Of a stretch of DNA of 64,000 nt, positions 52,627 through 61,086 are shown one piece after another. Under the pieces are notes generated by a model. That model saw nothing but the letters and a program-made list of their open reading frames with translations, ran no database searches and had not been told where the DNA came from. The translations under genes were made by a program, and so were the position numbers. The first letter of the stretch is position 1. The number at the start of each line of letters is the position of its first letter. The stretch covers positions 4,154,001 to 4,218,000 of the forward strand of contig CP082844.1 in NCBI GenBank assembly GCA_019930625.1, written 5' to 3'. This DNA comes from Nocardia asteroides (GTDB taxonomy: Bacteria > Actinomycetota > Actinomycetes > Mycobacteriales > Mycobacteriaceae).

Positions 52627-52719
52627 ATGTCGTACCTGCTGTTCGATTTCCTGTTGCCGCTGATCGGTCCGGCGGCCGCGGAGTACTGGGCACATTTGCT
52701 GGTGGTCGGCCCGCTGTGA
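52627..52719 (+). CDS. Possible 30-residue membrane peptide
   Basis: ATG to TGA codes for a hydrophobic peptide beginning MSYLLFDFLLPLIGPAAAEY and ending HLLVVGPL. A GGAGGT lies 10 bases upstream, and a CRP-like site farther up. One amphipathic or membrane helix is possible. Too short to assign; it may be a leader peptide for downstream pdxS. Apart from this ORF and the CRP-like site, the 455 bases between nudix and pdxS show nothing. Confidence 0.35.
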   Translation: MSYLLFDFLLPLIGPAAAEYWAHLLVVGPL

Positions 52720-52925
52720 CCCGCCGCCCGGCGGCGGCCGGGCAGGCCAGTGCGTCGCCGGGACGGCACGGCTGCCGAGCCCTCCCGGCGTAGGGGCGCC
52801 AATAACCGAGATCACACCAGGCCAGTCCACTCCAACTGGCTATCAAGTGGCCTTTCCCGGCCGCCTAGAATCGTGGCGTTCGCATCCGAGCGATCGATTG
52901 GCGCACATGCCTGGAGGAGTTTGCC

Positions 52926-53828
52926 GTGACCACGCCCGAGACCACCCAGACCGTCGGCACCGCCCGCGTGAAGCGCGGCATGGCCGAGATGCTCAAGGGC
53001 GGGGTGATCATGGACGTCGTCACGCCGGAGCAAGCCAAGATCGCCGAGGACGCCGGCGCGGTCGCGGTGATGGCGCTGGAGCGCGTGCCCGCCGACATCC
53101 GCGCCCAGGGCGGCGTGTCCCGCATGAGTGATCCGGACATGATCGATGGCATCATCTCCGCGGTCTCCATTCCGGTCATGGCCAAGGCCCGTATCGGCCA
53201 CTTCGTGGAAGCGCAGATCCTGCAGAGCCTCGGCGTGGACTACATCGACGAGTCCGAGGTGCTCACCCCCGCCGACTACGCCAACCACATCGACAAGTGG
53301 AACTTCACCGTGCCGTTCGTCTGCGGCGCCACCAACCTCGGCGAGGCGCTGCGCCGAATCACCGAGGGGGCGGCCATGATTCGCTCCAAGGGCGAGGCCG
53401 GCACCGGTGACGTGTCCAACGCGACCACACACATGCGCAAGATCCGGCAGGAGATCCGGAGGCTGTCGTCGCTGCCCGAGGACGAGTTGTTCGTCGCGGC
53501 CAAGGAACTGCAGGCTCCCTACGAGCTGGTCCGGGAGATCGCCGAGACCGGGAAGCTGCCGGTCGTGCTGTTCACCGCGGGCGGTATCGCCACCCCCGCC
53601 GACGCGGCGATGATGATGCAGCTCGGTGCCGAGGGCGTGTTCGTGGGGTCGGGCATCTTCAAGTCCGGCAACCCGGCTCAGCGCGCCGCCGCCATCGTCA
53701 AGGCCACCACCTTCTACGACGACCCCGATGTGCTGGCCAAGGTGTCACGCGGGCTCGGCGAGGCCATGGTCGGCATCAACGTCGAAGACATCGCCCAGCC
53801 GCACCGCCTGGCCGAGCGCGGTTGGTGA
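52926..53828 (+). CDS. pdxS: Pyridoxal 5'-phosphate synthase, PdxS subunit
   Basis: 300 aa TIM barrel that makes PLP from ribose-5-phosphate, glyceraldehyde-3-phosphate and PdxT-supplied ammonia. [44 protein letters not shown] (in blocks, about 16-58) includes the catalytic Asp and early Lys residues; [13 protein letters not shown] holds the Lys of [11 protein letters not shown] 52926. PdxT is encoded at 58165, about 4.3 kb away, with unrelated genes between; in M. tuberculosis only tesB2 separates them (from memory). Confidence 0.97.
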   Translation: MTTPETTQTVGTARVKRGMAEMLKGGVIMDVVTPEQAKIAEDAGAVAVMALERVPADIRAQGGVSRMSDPDMIDGIISAVSIPVMAKARIGHFVEAQILQSLGVDYIDESEVLTPADYANHIDKWNFTVPFVCGATNLGEALRRITEGAAMIRSKGEAGTGDVSNATTHMRKIRQEIRRLSSLPEDELFVAAKELQAPYELVREIAETGKLPVVLFTAGGIATPADAAMMMQLGAEGVFVGSGIFKSGNPAQRAAAIVKATTFYDDPDVLAKVSRGLGEAMVGINVEDIAQPHRLAERGW

Positions 53829-53852
53829 TCGCGGGCCGGTAGCGTCTGCCGC

Positions 53853-54737
53853 GTGGAGTTGCGGCAGTTGCGGTACTTCGTGGTCCTGGCGGAGGAGCTG
53901 CACTTCCGCCGGGCCGCGGAGCGATTGTTCATCTCGACGCCCACACTCAGCCAGCAGATCAAGGTGCTGGAACGGGAACTGGGCGGTCCACTGCTGGTCC
54001 GGGAGCCGCGCGTGGAGCTGACGGCCGCGGGTGCGGTGCTGCTGCGCACCGGCAAGACCGTGCTGCGCGCGATGGACGAGGCGGTCCGGGAAACGAGGCG
54101 CGCTGCCGCCGCGGGCGCCCCGGTGGTGCGCCTGGGTTTGCTGAACGGTGTCCCGCCCTGGCTGCCCACGCGCATCGGCAGCCTGCTCACCGCCGCGCTG
54201 CCCGGCGCCCGCCTGGTCCTCACCGGCGGGACCACCGCCGATCAGGTGCGCTTGCTCGATGACGACGAAGTCGATCTCGCCTTGGTCCGCACACCGGTGA
54301 ACCTGCCCGAACGCTTCGCGCAGCGCCCGGTCGCCCGTGAGGAACTGGGTGTTGTGATGTCGGCGCGGCATCCGCTCGCGGGCGCGGCGCTGCTCGATCC
54401 GGCGGATCTCAGCGGGCAGGAGCTGATCTTGTTCGCGCGTGAGTCCGCTGCCGGTCTGCACGATTCGCTGCTGCGCGCGCTCTCCGACCACGGCGCCGGA
54501 GTGCGGCTCAGCGACAGCGCGATGGGGCATGCGCAGATGCTCGCGGTCCTGCCGTCACGGCCCGACGTGATCGGGCTCAGCTCCTCGCGTGCGGATGGAC
54601 TACCCGGTCTGGTCTGGCGGCCGCTACGCGGCGCGCCGCTGGTGGTGACCTACGCCGTCGCCTGGCGCGCAGTGGTGCGCGATCCGGCCGTCGGGGTGCT
54701 GATCGCCGCCCTCGCACGCGAACTGCTGGCGGAATAG
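53853..54737 (+). CDS. LysR family transcriptional regulator
   Basis: 294 aa. A classic N-terminal winged helix: MELRQLRYFVVLAEELHFRRAAERLFISTPTLSQQIKVLERELG in blocks (1-44), followed by an effector-binding domain (about 90-290). GTG 53853 is 24 bases after pdxS on the same strand, so it may ride on the pdxS transcript. LysR regulators usually lie divergent from their target; here nothing is divergent and the target is unknown. It belongs to the genes inserted between pdxS and pdxT. Confidence 0.88.
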   Translation: MELRQLRYFVVLAEELHFRRAAERLFISTPTLSQQIKVLERELGGPLLVREPRVELTAAGAVLLRTGKTVLRAMDEAVRETRRAAAAGAPVVRLGLLNGVPPWLPTRIGSLLTAALPGARLVLTGGTTADQVRLLDDDEVDLALVRTPVNLPERFAQRPVAREELGVVMSARHPLAGAALLDPADLSGQELILFARESAAGLHDSLLRALSDHGAGVRLSDSAMGHAQMLAVLPSRPDVIGLSSSRADGLPGLVWRPLRGAPLVVTYAVAWRAVVRDPAVGVLIAALARELLAE

Positions 54738-54896
54738 GCCGCTCGTACCGCTTCCGATGCTAGGTTCGACTCTCATGGCGACCAAAAGGTCGCCTCATGG
54801 TTCCCACAATCACGCTCAGTAGCTTCGCCATTCGATGGCCATCCCGGCCACGCGCCCTCTCATCGTCGGAAAGATCCGAGCGCAAAGGACGAACAG

Positions 54897-55391
54897 TTGA
54901 AGCTTCCCACGACCGGACGTATCGCAGTCGCGAGCCTGGCCTTCGCGGCCGCCCTCGGCCTCGCCGCCTGCGGCGGCGACGACGCGAGCGACTCGCCCAC
55001 GGCGACCCGCACCACGGCTGCCGCCTCGCCGACCGGGAGTACACCTGCCCCGCCCACCGTCGACGAACTCAACGCCCTGTTGCAGCGGGCCCTCGACCCC
55101 ACGGTGCCGAATGAGCAGAAGCTCGAATCCGTGCAGGGCATCGAAGCCGACCCGGCGCTGCCCAACCGGCTGGCCGACGCGTTCCGTCAGGCAAACGCCA
55201 CGGCAGTGGTGACAGGTGTGACCGTCTTCGGTGACAGCGTCAGCGCACAGGCCAAGTTCACCATCAACGGGCAGGAGAACCCGGTCGACGTTCCGTTCGT
55301 CCTGGACGGGGGCAAGTGGAAGGTCCAGAAGGCCTGGGCCTGCCAGGCGCTGGCCAACCTGAATCAGCAATCCCCGGCCTGCGTCCCCTGA
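54897..55391 (+). CDS. MTB12-like low-molecular-weight lipoprotein
   Basis: 164 aa. A lipoprotein signal ends in LGLAAC (Cys about 25), then a Ser/Thr/Pro/Ala linker (about 28-52) and one domain (about 54-164) with VDELNALLQRALDPTVPNEQK, ADPALPNRLADAF, and DVPFVLDGGKWKVQKAWACQ. This matches the mycobacterial secreted antigen MTB12/CFP2 family; function unknown. Start TTG 54897 is the best fit to the signal peptide (MKLPTTGRIAVASLAFAAA). Cys pair near the C-terminus may form a disulfide. Confidence 0.85.
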   Translation: MKLPTTGRIAVASLAFAAALGLAACGGDDASDSPTATRTTAAASPTGSTPAPPTVDELNALLQRALDPTVPNEQKLESVQGIEADPALPNRLADAFRQANATAVVTGVTVFGDSVSAQAKFTINGQENPVDVPFVLDGGKWKVQKAWACQALANLNQQSPACVP

Positions 55392-55546
55392 GAGTCGGAA
55401 TCGGCCCGGCGCGTGGGGCGGTGATATCGGCGCCGTCGCGGGTGCAGGGCCGAGTCCATTCGCTGCCTGCGGTGTTAGTCGGCGGCTAAGCCGTATTCGG
55501 AAGTGCGACATGGACGCTCGACCCACGGCGATGGTGGGCTGGGGCC

Positions 55547-56281
55547 ATGACTTCGAGCAGTACGACATCCGAACGTGTGGTCATCGTGGGCGGCAGCTCA
55601 GGCATGGGCCTGGCGCTGGCGGCCGCGCTCGTCGCCGAGGGCGCGGAGGTCACCATCGCGGGCCGTTCCGCCGAGCGGCTCGCCTCGGCGGAGCGCACCC
55701 TGCCCAAGGGACCGGGCACGGTGCGCTCGGTCGTCGCGGACATCACCAGCGAAGCCGACCTCGAGCGTTTGTTCGCCGATCCAGAGCCGGTCGATCACGT
55801 CGTCACCACGGCGGCCGACGTCACCGGCGCCTACCAGCCGCTGGCCCGGTTCGACGCCGACCTGGCCCGAAACCTCGTCTCCGCCAAGCTGATCGGCCCC
55901 ACTCTGCTCGCCAAGCACGCTCGTGTGGTACCCGGCGGCTCGGTGACGTTCACCTCCGGCGTCGCGGCGTACCGGCCCGCCCCCGGCGGCGCCATGGTGG
56001 CGGCCGTCAACGGCGCCCTCGCCTCACTGGCCTACGCTCTGGCCCTCGAACTCGGTCCGGTCCGTGTCAACGTGGTCTCACCGGGGTGGGTCGACACCCC
56101 GATCTGGGACACCATCGCGGGCGCCGCGAAGACCGAACGCCATCGGCAACTCGCGGTGCGCCTGCCCGTCGGACGTATCGGTCGTCCCTCCGATATCGCG
56201 CAGGCAATGCTCGGCGTGATGCGCAATCCCTTCATCACCGGCACTGTCCTGCACGTCGACGGCGGGCATCGCCTGGTCTGA
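55547..56281 (+). CDS. Short-chain dehydrogenase/reductase family protein, atypical active site
   Basis: 244 aa. The NAD(P) motif VVIVGGSSGMGLALAAALV (about 11-29) with following Arg (AGRSAERL) suggests NADPH. TSGVAAYRPAPGGAMVAAVNGAL (about 142-164) is where S and YxxxK should lie: Ser and Tyr are there, but no Lys follows at +4. VNVVSPGWVDTPIWDTI and the closing GTVLHVDGGHRLV are normal. It may act on a substrate with altered proton relay or be non-catalytic. Stands alone between the lipoprotein and the kinase-like gene. Confidence 0.82.
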   Translation: MTSSSTTSERVVIVGGSSGMGLALAAALVAEGAEVTIAGRSAERLASAERTLPKGPGTVRSVVADITSEADLERLFADPEPVDHVVTTAADVTGAYQPLARFDADLARNLVSAKLIGPTLLAKHARVVPGGSVTFTSGVAAYRPAPGGAMVAAVNGALASLAYALALELGPVRVNVVSPGWVDTPIWDTIAGAAKTERHRQLAVRLPVGRIGRPSDIAQAMLGVMRNPFITGTVLHVDGGHRLV

Positions 56282-56522
56282 CGCCTGGACAGGCGGAGTG
56301 GGGAGAGCTCGAGCAGACGATGGGATGTGGGTCATCGTCACCGGCAGGCGTTGAATTCAGCATTCGGATGCAACGGCGGGGCGAAGGCCGCCCGGTGAAC
56401 GCTTGTCACCCCCAGAATCACATATGGCTACGTTCCTATGCGCATCTAACTATCAGAGTCCGATCGATCACACACCGGTTCGCTGACTATTACCCCGAGA
56501 ACTGCTAGGAAGGGAGGGTGCC

Positions 56523-57146
56523 CTAGCTCGCCGGACTGTCGATTCGAAGCGCAGGGCGATCAGGGTGGTCCCAACGGACGAAGAAATCCGGGGTGTACGG
56601 GTTCTCGGCGTCGTGCCGCAGCAGGGCGGGGATGGTCCACTGCGCATCGGGCGGAGTGTTGCGGCGGAGCGCGGCTTCGGACAGGTCCAGGCGGAGGCTC
56701 ACGTCGACTGCGAGGTGTCGGCCCGCGAGCATCGGACCCGCGAGGACGATCGTGGTCGCGGGCGGCGCCGTGCGGATCGCGGCGCGCGCGGAGCGGTCGG
56801 CTGCTTCGTCCCAGAGCGCGGGCAGCCACCGGCCGTGCCCGCGCAGCGCGTCGACCACTTCGCGGCGCAGCGCGGCGTAGTCGAACCACGCTGTGCGATA
56901 GTACATCTCGTCGGTGCGGCCGAACTCCATGCGCAGTGAGGCAGGTCGCACGTAGTCGTGCAGGGAGACCACCTCGGCGGACCGGCCCGCGTCGCGCAGC
57001 GCCTCGACGATCCGGTCGGCGAGGGCCGCGGGCTGGGCGGCGTCCGCACCGTCGACGGCGATCACCGTGTGCGAGCGCGCGGTCAGGACGGGCTGGATCA
57101 CTTGCTCGACAAGGCCGTCGCGGGTGATCGGCAGGAAGCGTGGCAC
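56523..57146 (-). CDS. Uridine kinase-like P-loop protein with degenerate Walker A
   Basis: 207 aa. The layout of uridine kinase/nucleoside kinase-like proteins is kept: VIAVDGADAAQPAALADRIVEAL after strand one, LHDYVRPASLRMEFGRTDEMYYRTAWFDYAALRREVVDAL in blocks, and a lid with RLDLSEAALRRNTPPDAQW. The phosphate-binding loop GxxxxGK(S/T) reads GADAAQPAA, with no Lys or Ser/Thr. Kinase activity by the usual mechanism is therefore doubtful. Divergent from tesB over 112 bases. Confidence 0.72.
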   Translation of the reverse strand: MPRFLPITRDGLVEQVIQPVLTARSHTVIAVDGADAAQPAALADRIVEALRDAGRSAEVVSLHDYVRPASLRMEFGRTDEMYYRTAWFDYAALRREVVDALRGHGRWLPALWDEAADRSARAAIRTAPPATTIVLAGPMLAGRHLAVDVSLRLDLSEAALRRNTPPDAQWTIPALLRHDAENPYTPDFFVRWDHPDRPALRIDSPAS

Positions 57147-57258
57147 CCGTCCATCTCAGCAAATCGCGACCCCCGGGCGGCCAGGGAGCGCACATGTTGC
57201 CGAGTGTTCACCGGCGGCCGGACGGCGCCCCCATCAGTGGCCGGGATAATCTCAGCGC

Positions 57259-58080
57259 ATGGCGACAATCGAAGAGGCGCTGGAGATAGAGCGGCTCGAG
57301 CGGGACATCTTCCGTGGCGCGTCCACCAAGACCCAGCTTCCGCGCACGTTCGGCGGCCAGGTTGCCGGCCAGGCGCTCGTGTCCGCGGTGCGGACGGTGG
57401 AACCGCGGTTCCAGGTGCACTCGTTGCACGGTTACTTCTTGCGTCCGGGCAATCCGCAGGAGCCGACGGTCTACCAGGTCGAGCGCATCAGGGACGGCCG
57501 CTCGTTCTGCACCCGGCGCGTGACCGGCATCCAGGACGGCGCCGCGATCTTCACCATGTCGGCCTCGTTCCACGTGGGTGACCAGGGCCCCGAGCACCAG
57601 GACGTCATGCCCGAGGTCCCGATGCCGGAAGACCTCCCCGACGCGAGCACCACGATGAGCCCCGAACGGTTGTGGGAAATGCGCGAGTGGGAGCACTGGG
57701 ACATCCGCATGGTCCCGCACGAGGACGTGTCCCGCCGCGATGGCGTGGTCTCCCAGCAGCAGGTGTGGTTCCGCTACCGGCACCTGCTGCCCGACGACCC
57801 GCTGGTGCACGTGTGCACCCTCGCCTACATGAGCGATATGACGCTGCTGGGCTCCTCGAAGGTCATCCATCCCGACGATCCCACCCAGAACGCCTCGCTC
57901 GATCACGCGATGTGGTTCCTGCGCCCGTTCCGCGCCGACGAGTGGCTGCTCTACGACCAGTCGTCGCCGTCGGCGGGCTTCGGTCGCGCCCTCACCGGCG
58001 GCAAGATCTTCACCCGGGAGGGCACGCTGGTCGCGGCCGTAGTCCAGGAAGGTCTCATCCGCACGCTGCGCGAGGGCTGA
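57259..58080 (+). CDS. tesB: Acyl-CoA thioesterase II
   Basis: 273 aa double hotdog. N-terminal half with FGGQVAGQALVSAVRTV and HSLHGYFLRPG (about 33-66); C-terminal half with LTYMSDMTLL-like AYMSDMTLLGSS and the catalytic Asp in ASLDHAMWFLRPFRADEWLLYDQ. Hydrolyses long-chain acyl-CoA. Upstream neighbour of pdxT and yebC as in mycobacteria (Rv2605c position). ATG 57259. Confidence 0.95.
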   Translation: MATIEEALEIERLERDIFRGASTKTQLPRTFGGQVAGQALVSAVRTVEPRFQVHSLHGYFLRPGNPQEPTVYQVERIRDGRSFCTRRVTGIQDGAAIFTMSASFHVGDQGPEHQDVMPEVPMPEDLPDASTTMSPERLWEMREWEHWDIRMVPHEDVSRRDGVVSQQQVWFRYRHLLPDDPLVHVCTLAYMSDMTLLGSSKVIHPDDPTQNASLDHAMWFLRPFRADEWLLYDQSSPSAGFGRALTGGKIFTREGTLVAAVVQEGLIRTLREG

Positions 58081-58164
58081 CCGCTCGGCCGCGGCGACCG
58101 CCGTCGCGCACCGGACGGCGACCGTGAGCAGGCCCACATCGGCACGGCTCGTAAGCTTTCCAGC

Positions 58165-58815
58165 GTGAACGCTACCTCGGTCGCCGCGCCCGACGCCGAC
58201 ACCGGACAGACGCGCTCCCGTCCCGCTGTCGGTGTGCTCGCGCTGCAGGGCGACGTCCGGGAGCACGTCGCCGCGCTCGAGCGCTGTGGCGCCGAGCCCG
58301 TGCTGGTGCGGCGCGAGTCGGAGCTCGCCGCGGTGGACGCGCTGGTGCTGCCCGGCGGGGAGTCGACGGCGATCAGCAAGCTGCTGGAGGCCTTCGCGCT
58401 GCTGGAGCCGCTGCGCGCCCGGCTGCGCGACGGGATGCCCGCGTTCGGTTCCTGCGCGGGCATGATCCTGTTGGCCTCGGAGGTGCTCGACACCCGCCCG
58501 GACGCCCGGCACCTGTCGGGAATCGATATGACGGTGCGCCGCAACGCGTTCGGCCGTCAGGTCGATTCCTTCGAAACGGATCTGCCGTTCGCCGGCCTGA
58601 CCGGCGGTCCGGTGCGAGCGGTGTTCATCCGGGCGCCGTGGGTGGAGCGGGCAGGTGAGGGCGTCGACGTGCTGGCCACCGTGCCGGACGGTCCCGCCGC
58701 GGGCCGGATCGTAGCGGTGCGGCAGGGCAATGTCCTGGCCACGTCGTTCCATCCGGAGGTGACCGGCGATCTGCGGGTGCACGAGATGTTCGTGGAGATC
58801 GTCCGCTCGGTTTGA
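58165..58815 (+). CDS. pdxT: Pyridoxal 5'-phosphate synthase, glutaminase subunit PdxT
   Basis: 216 aa class I glutamine amidotransferase that feeds ammonia to Pdx[14 protein letters not shown] starts the domain (about 22-34), LPGGEST is the substrate loop, the nucleophile is in [12 protein letters not shown] (Cys about 97) and the His-Glu pair in SFHPEVTGD (about 194-202). A non-conserved 20-residue N-terminal extension precedes the fold; start GTG 58165. Confidence 0.96.
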   Translation: MNATSVAAPDADTGQTRSRPAVGVLALQGDVREHVAALERCGAEPVLVRRESELAAVDALVLPGGESTAISKLLEAFALLEPLRARLRDGMPAFGSCAGMILLASEVLDTRPDARHLSGIDMTVRRNAFGRQVDSFETDLPFAGLTGGPVRAVFIRAPWVERAGEGVDVLATVPDGPAAGRIVAVRQGNVLATSFHPEVTGDLRVHEMFVEIVRSV

Positions 58816-58968
58816 CGCACGCGGCCACGCGGGGGTGGAGTAGGCCGCGAAGCCGGGCGCTTTGCACGGCCCTGGTGGACGCCCGAGTAGGCTGGGGAAA
58901 CTGTCCGCCCGGCCGTGCCGGTACCGTACACACGACCAGACGTGCCATCGACCTGAAGGAAGTAGGGA

Positions 58969-59721
58969 ATGAGCGGCCACTCCAAATGGGCCACCACCAA
59001 GCACAAGAAGGCTGCGATCGACGCGAAGCGCGGCAAGCTGTTCGCGAAGTTGATCAAGAACATCGAGGTGGCGGCCCGGACCGGTGGCGGTGACCCGGAT
59101 GGCAACCCGACGCTGTACGACGCCATCCAGAAGGCGAAGAAGTCGTCGGTCCCCAACGACAACATCGAGCGCGCCCGCAAGCGCGGCGGTGGTGAAGAGG
59201 CGGGCGGCGCCGACTGGCAGACGATCATGTACGAGGGTTACGGCCCCAACGGCGTCGCCGTGCTGATCGAGTGCCTCACCGACAACCGCAACCGGGCCGC
59301 GGGCGAGGTGCGGGTCGCGATGACGCGCAACGGCGGCAACATGGCCGATCCGGGCTCGGTGGCCTACCTGTTCCACCGCAAGGGCATCGTCACCCTGGAG
59401 AAGAACGGTCTGTCCGAGGACGACGTGCTGATGGCCGTGCTCGACGCGGGCGCCGAGGAGGTCAACGACCTCGGTGAATCGTTCGAGATCATCAGCGAGC
59501 CCGGGGATCTGATCGCGGTGCGCACCGCGCTGCAAGGCGCCGGTATCGACTACGACTCCGCCGAGTCCGGTTTCCAGCCCTCGGTGTCGGTCGCGGTGGA
59601 TGCCGACGGCGCCCGCAAGGTGATCAAACTCGTGGACGCCCTCGAGGACAGCGACGACGTGCAGAACGTCTACACCAACGTCGACATCTCCGACGAGGTG
59701 CTTGCTCAGCTCGACGACTAG
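58969..59721 (+). CDS. yebC: YebC/TACO1 family protein
   Basis: 250 aa. [37 protein letters not shown] in blocks (1-37) is the YebC signature; [26 protein letters not shown] is the second. Bacterial members were described as transcription regulators and more recently as ribosome-associated factors that relieve stalling at proline stretches. ATG 58969 follows AAGGAAGTAGGG. The stop overlaps that of the convergent SRPBCC gene by four bases. Confidence 0.96.
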   Translation: MSGHSKWATTKHKKAAIDAKRGKLFAKLIKNIEVAARTGGGDPDGNPTLYDAIQKAKKSSVPNDNIERARKRGGGEEAGGADWQTIMYEGYGPNGVAVLIECLTDNRNRAAGEVRVAMTRNGGNMADPGSVAYLFHRKGIVTLEKNGLSEDDVLMAVLDAGAEEVNDLGESFEIISEPGDLIAVRTALQGAGIDYDSAESGFQPSVSVAVDADGARKVIKLVDALEDSDDVQNVYTNVDISDEVLAQLDD

Positions 59722-60221
59722 TCGATCAATCGCGCGTAGTACTCCTCCATGGCGGGATAGTAGTGCGCGAAATCGGGGCGGTCGCTCTGCGCACGGGCCG
59801 CCCCGAGCATGTCCAGGTAGTACTCCCAGCCGGGGCCGATGTGCGGCACCTGGGCGATCTCGGTGTCGGTGAGCAGATGTTGAGTGAAGCGCAGCTCGGT
59901 GGTTCCCGCCGTCTCGCGCAGCGCCAAGTCCAGCCGCCAGCAACCGTGGTCGTCGATGGCGGAGACAGCGAGGCGGTGCGGTGGTTCGCAGGCATCGATG
60001 CGCAGCTCCATCCACGGCTGCCCATCCTCGAAAGCCAAGTGCACTTTGACGGTTCGTCCGGCGCCCGCCTCGCCCTCCCACGGTCCGAACCAGCGTGCTG
60101 TGCGGTCGGATTCGGTGACGCTGGCCCAGACGTCGTCGATCGGTGCGCGGTAGGTGCGGGTCAGCACCAGATCTCGGCCCGTATCGGCGGGAAACAGCTG
60201 TCCGGTGGGTCGCTTGGTCAT
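59718..60221 (-). CDS. SRPBCC/AHSA1-family protein
   Basis: About 167 aa. AHSA1-like START fold: [37 protein letters not shown] in blocks (about 15-50), then a beta-grip with [18 protein letters not shown] and a C-terminal helix [13 protein letters not shown]. Usually paired with an ArsR repressor, as here; function in such pairs is unknown. Start ATG 60221 (MTKRPT) overlaps the stop of the upstream repeat peptide (ATGA) and has AAAGGA upstream; an ATG six codons upstream is less likely. Confidence 0.87.
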   Translation of the reverse strand: MTKRPTGQLFPADTGRDLVLTRTYRAPIDDVWASVTESDRTARWFGPWEGEAGAGRTVKVHLAFEDGQPWMELRIDACEPPHRLAVSAIDDHGCWRLDLALRETAGTTELRFTQHLLTDTEIAQVPHIGPGWEYYLDMLGAARAQSDRPDFAHYYPAMEEYYARLID

Positions 60222-60295
60222 GCGGTGTCCTTTCTCCATTCGGCGGGGCCGTGCGTGGTGACGCTGCGCTGCCGCCGTTGTGTTCGACCGCTCAC
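60218..60295 (-). CDS. Translated repeat unit (25 codons) coupled to the SRPBCC gene
   Basis: GTG to TGA peptide VSGRTQRRQRSVTTHGPA ending EWRKDTA. It is the same 25-codon unit as those ahead of the HIT gene, and its stop again overlaps the next gene's ATG (ATGA). Its GTG overlaps the stop of a preceding unit (GTGA). Confidence 0.55.
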   Translation of the reverse strand: MSGRTQRRQRSVTTHGPAEWRKDTA

Positions 60296-60369
60296 GCGGT
60301 GTTGTTTTCTCGAGTGAGCGGGCCCTGCGTGGTGACGCTTCGCTGCCGTCTCCGGGCTTGACCGCTTAC
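60292..60369 (-). repeat. Repeat unit with lost start codon, linking ArsR to the next unit
   Basis: Reads SGQARRRQRSVTTQGPLT then RENNTA and TGA over exactly 26 codons, but the start position holds GTA. The TAA of the ArsR gene occupies GTAA at the place where GTGA/ATGA overlaps occur elsewhere. 74-base period with the unit at 60218-60295. Confidence 0.7.
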
Positions 60370-60725
60370 GCGGTGTGCTCCCGAATCGTGTACTGGTCAC
60401 CAGCTCGGCGCTCACGTCTGGCCCGGTACACCTCGGTTTCGAGTGCGTCGAGGTGGTGTGTCCAGGTAGCTGGTTGCCGGAATCGCTCGAGCCACTCGGT
60501 GAGCGCCGAGAGCGGTCCGGTGTCGAGCACGTAGAAACGCTCTCTACCGACGAGTTCGTCGCGTACCAGCCCGCTTTCGCGCAGGACCCGCAGATGCCGG
60601 CTGACAGCGGGGCGACTGATCTCGAAGTGCCCGGCGATCTCTCCTGCGGTGCGACGGGCGTTGATCAGTAGTTCCATGATCTCCCGGCGCACCGGATCGG
60701 CGATCGCACCGGCTACCTTGTCCAC
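60366..60725 (-). CDS. ArsR family transcriptional repressor
   Basis: 119 aa winged helix. ADPVRREIMELLINARRTAGEIAGHFEISRPAVSRHLRVLRESGLV in blocks (about 9-54) is the ArsR DNA-binding part, then RERFYVLD of the wing. No metal-binding ELCVCDL-type motif, so not a metal sensor; it belongs to the group paired with SRPBCC genes. Start GTG 60725. A perfect palindrome (60726-60759) abuts the start codon, implying autoregulation and perhaps a leaderless mRNA. Confidence 0.92.
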   Translation of the reverse strand: MDKVAGAIADPVRREIMELLINARRTAGEIAGHFEISRPAVSRHLRVLRESGLVRDELVGRERFYVLDTGPLSALTEWLERFRQPATWTHHLDALETEVYRARRERRAGDQYTIREHTA

Positions 60726-60759
60726 GACAAAAGCGTAACCGCTTGGTTACGCTTTTGTC
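60726..60759 (-). promoter_or_regulatory. Palindromic operator of the ArsR-SRPBCC operon
   Basis: GACAAAAGCGTAACC, spacer GCTT, then the exact complement GGTTACGCTTTTGTC: 15-bp arms. Position directly before the ArsR start makes it the likely autoregulatory site. The core GTAACC-GCTT-GGTTAC would be the binding element. Confidence 0.8.
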
Positions 60760-60838
60760 CATAGCTGTGCGAGTCGGATTCGGTCAGAACTTCGCGACCA
60801 GGGGGCGCGTCACCGCCACCGGAACGGGAAGGCGGAGC

Positions 60839-61045
60839 TCACTCGGCGATCTTCGTACGATCGCACCACTCGTACACGCGCAGTCGCCCTTGGGGGGTGT
60901 CCTGTTCCCGCTGAGTCACCTTGAAATGCTCGTATCCGCCCCGGTACGCGACCTTCAACTCCACTCCGGGCGGGGTGATCGGGACGATGCGCGCGGGCAG
61001 GTCCTGCGGCCCGCCTTCGAGGACAGCTTTTGCACCATTGCTCAT
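60839..61045 (-). CDS. DUF5988-like small protein
   Basis: 68 aa. MSNGAKAVLEGGPQDLPARI then VAYRGGYEHFKVTQRE and VYEWCDRTKIAE match the small DUF5988 proteins of actinobacteria, often found near secondary-metabolite or accessory genes; function unknown. No biosynthetic cluster is visible here. The 79 bases between it and the ArsR operator show nothing else. Confidence 0.75.
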   Translation of the reverse strand: MSNGAKAVLEGGPQDLPARIVPITPPGVELKVAYRGGYEHFKVTQREQDTPQGRLRVYEWCDRTKIAE

Positions 61046-61086
61046 CCTCGGATGGTAGAAGCGCGAACGCCCTGATCGTGGCAGAT

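Noticed and set aside
57208..60081. 957-codon minus-strand open frame
   Set aside because: It is the antisense shadow of tesB, pdxT and yebC; the translation is His/Arg/Val-rich without domains, typical of reverse frames in GC-rich genes.
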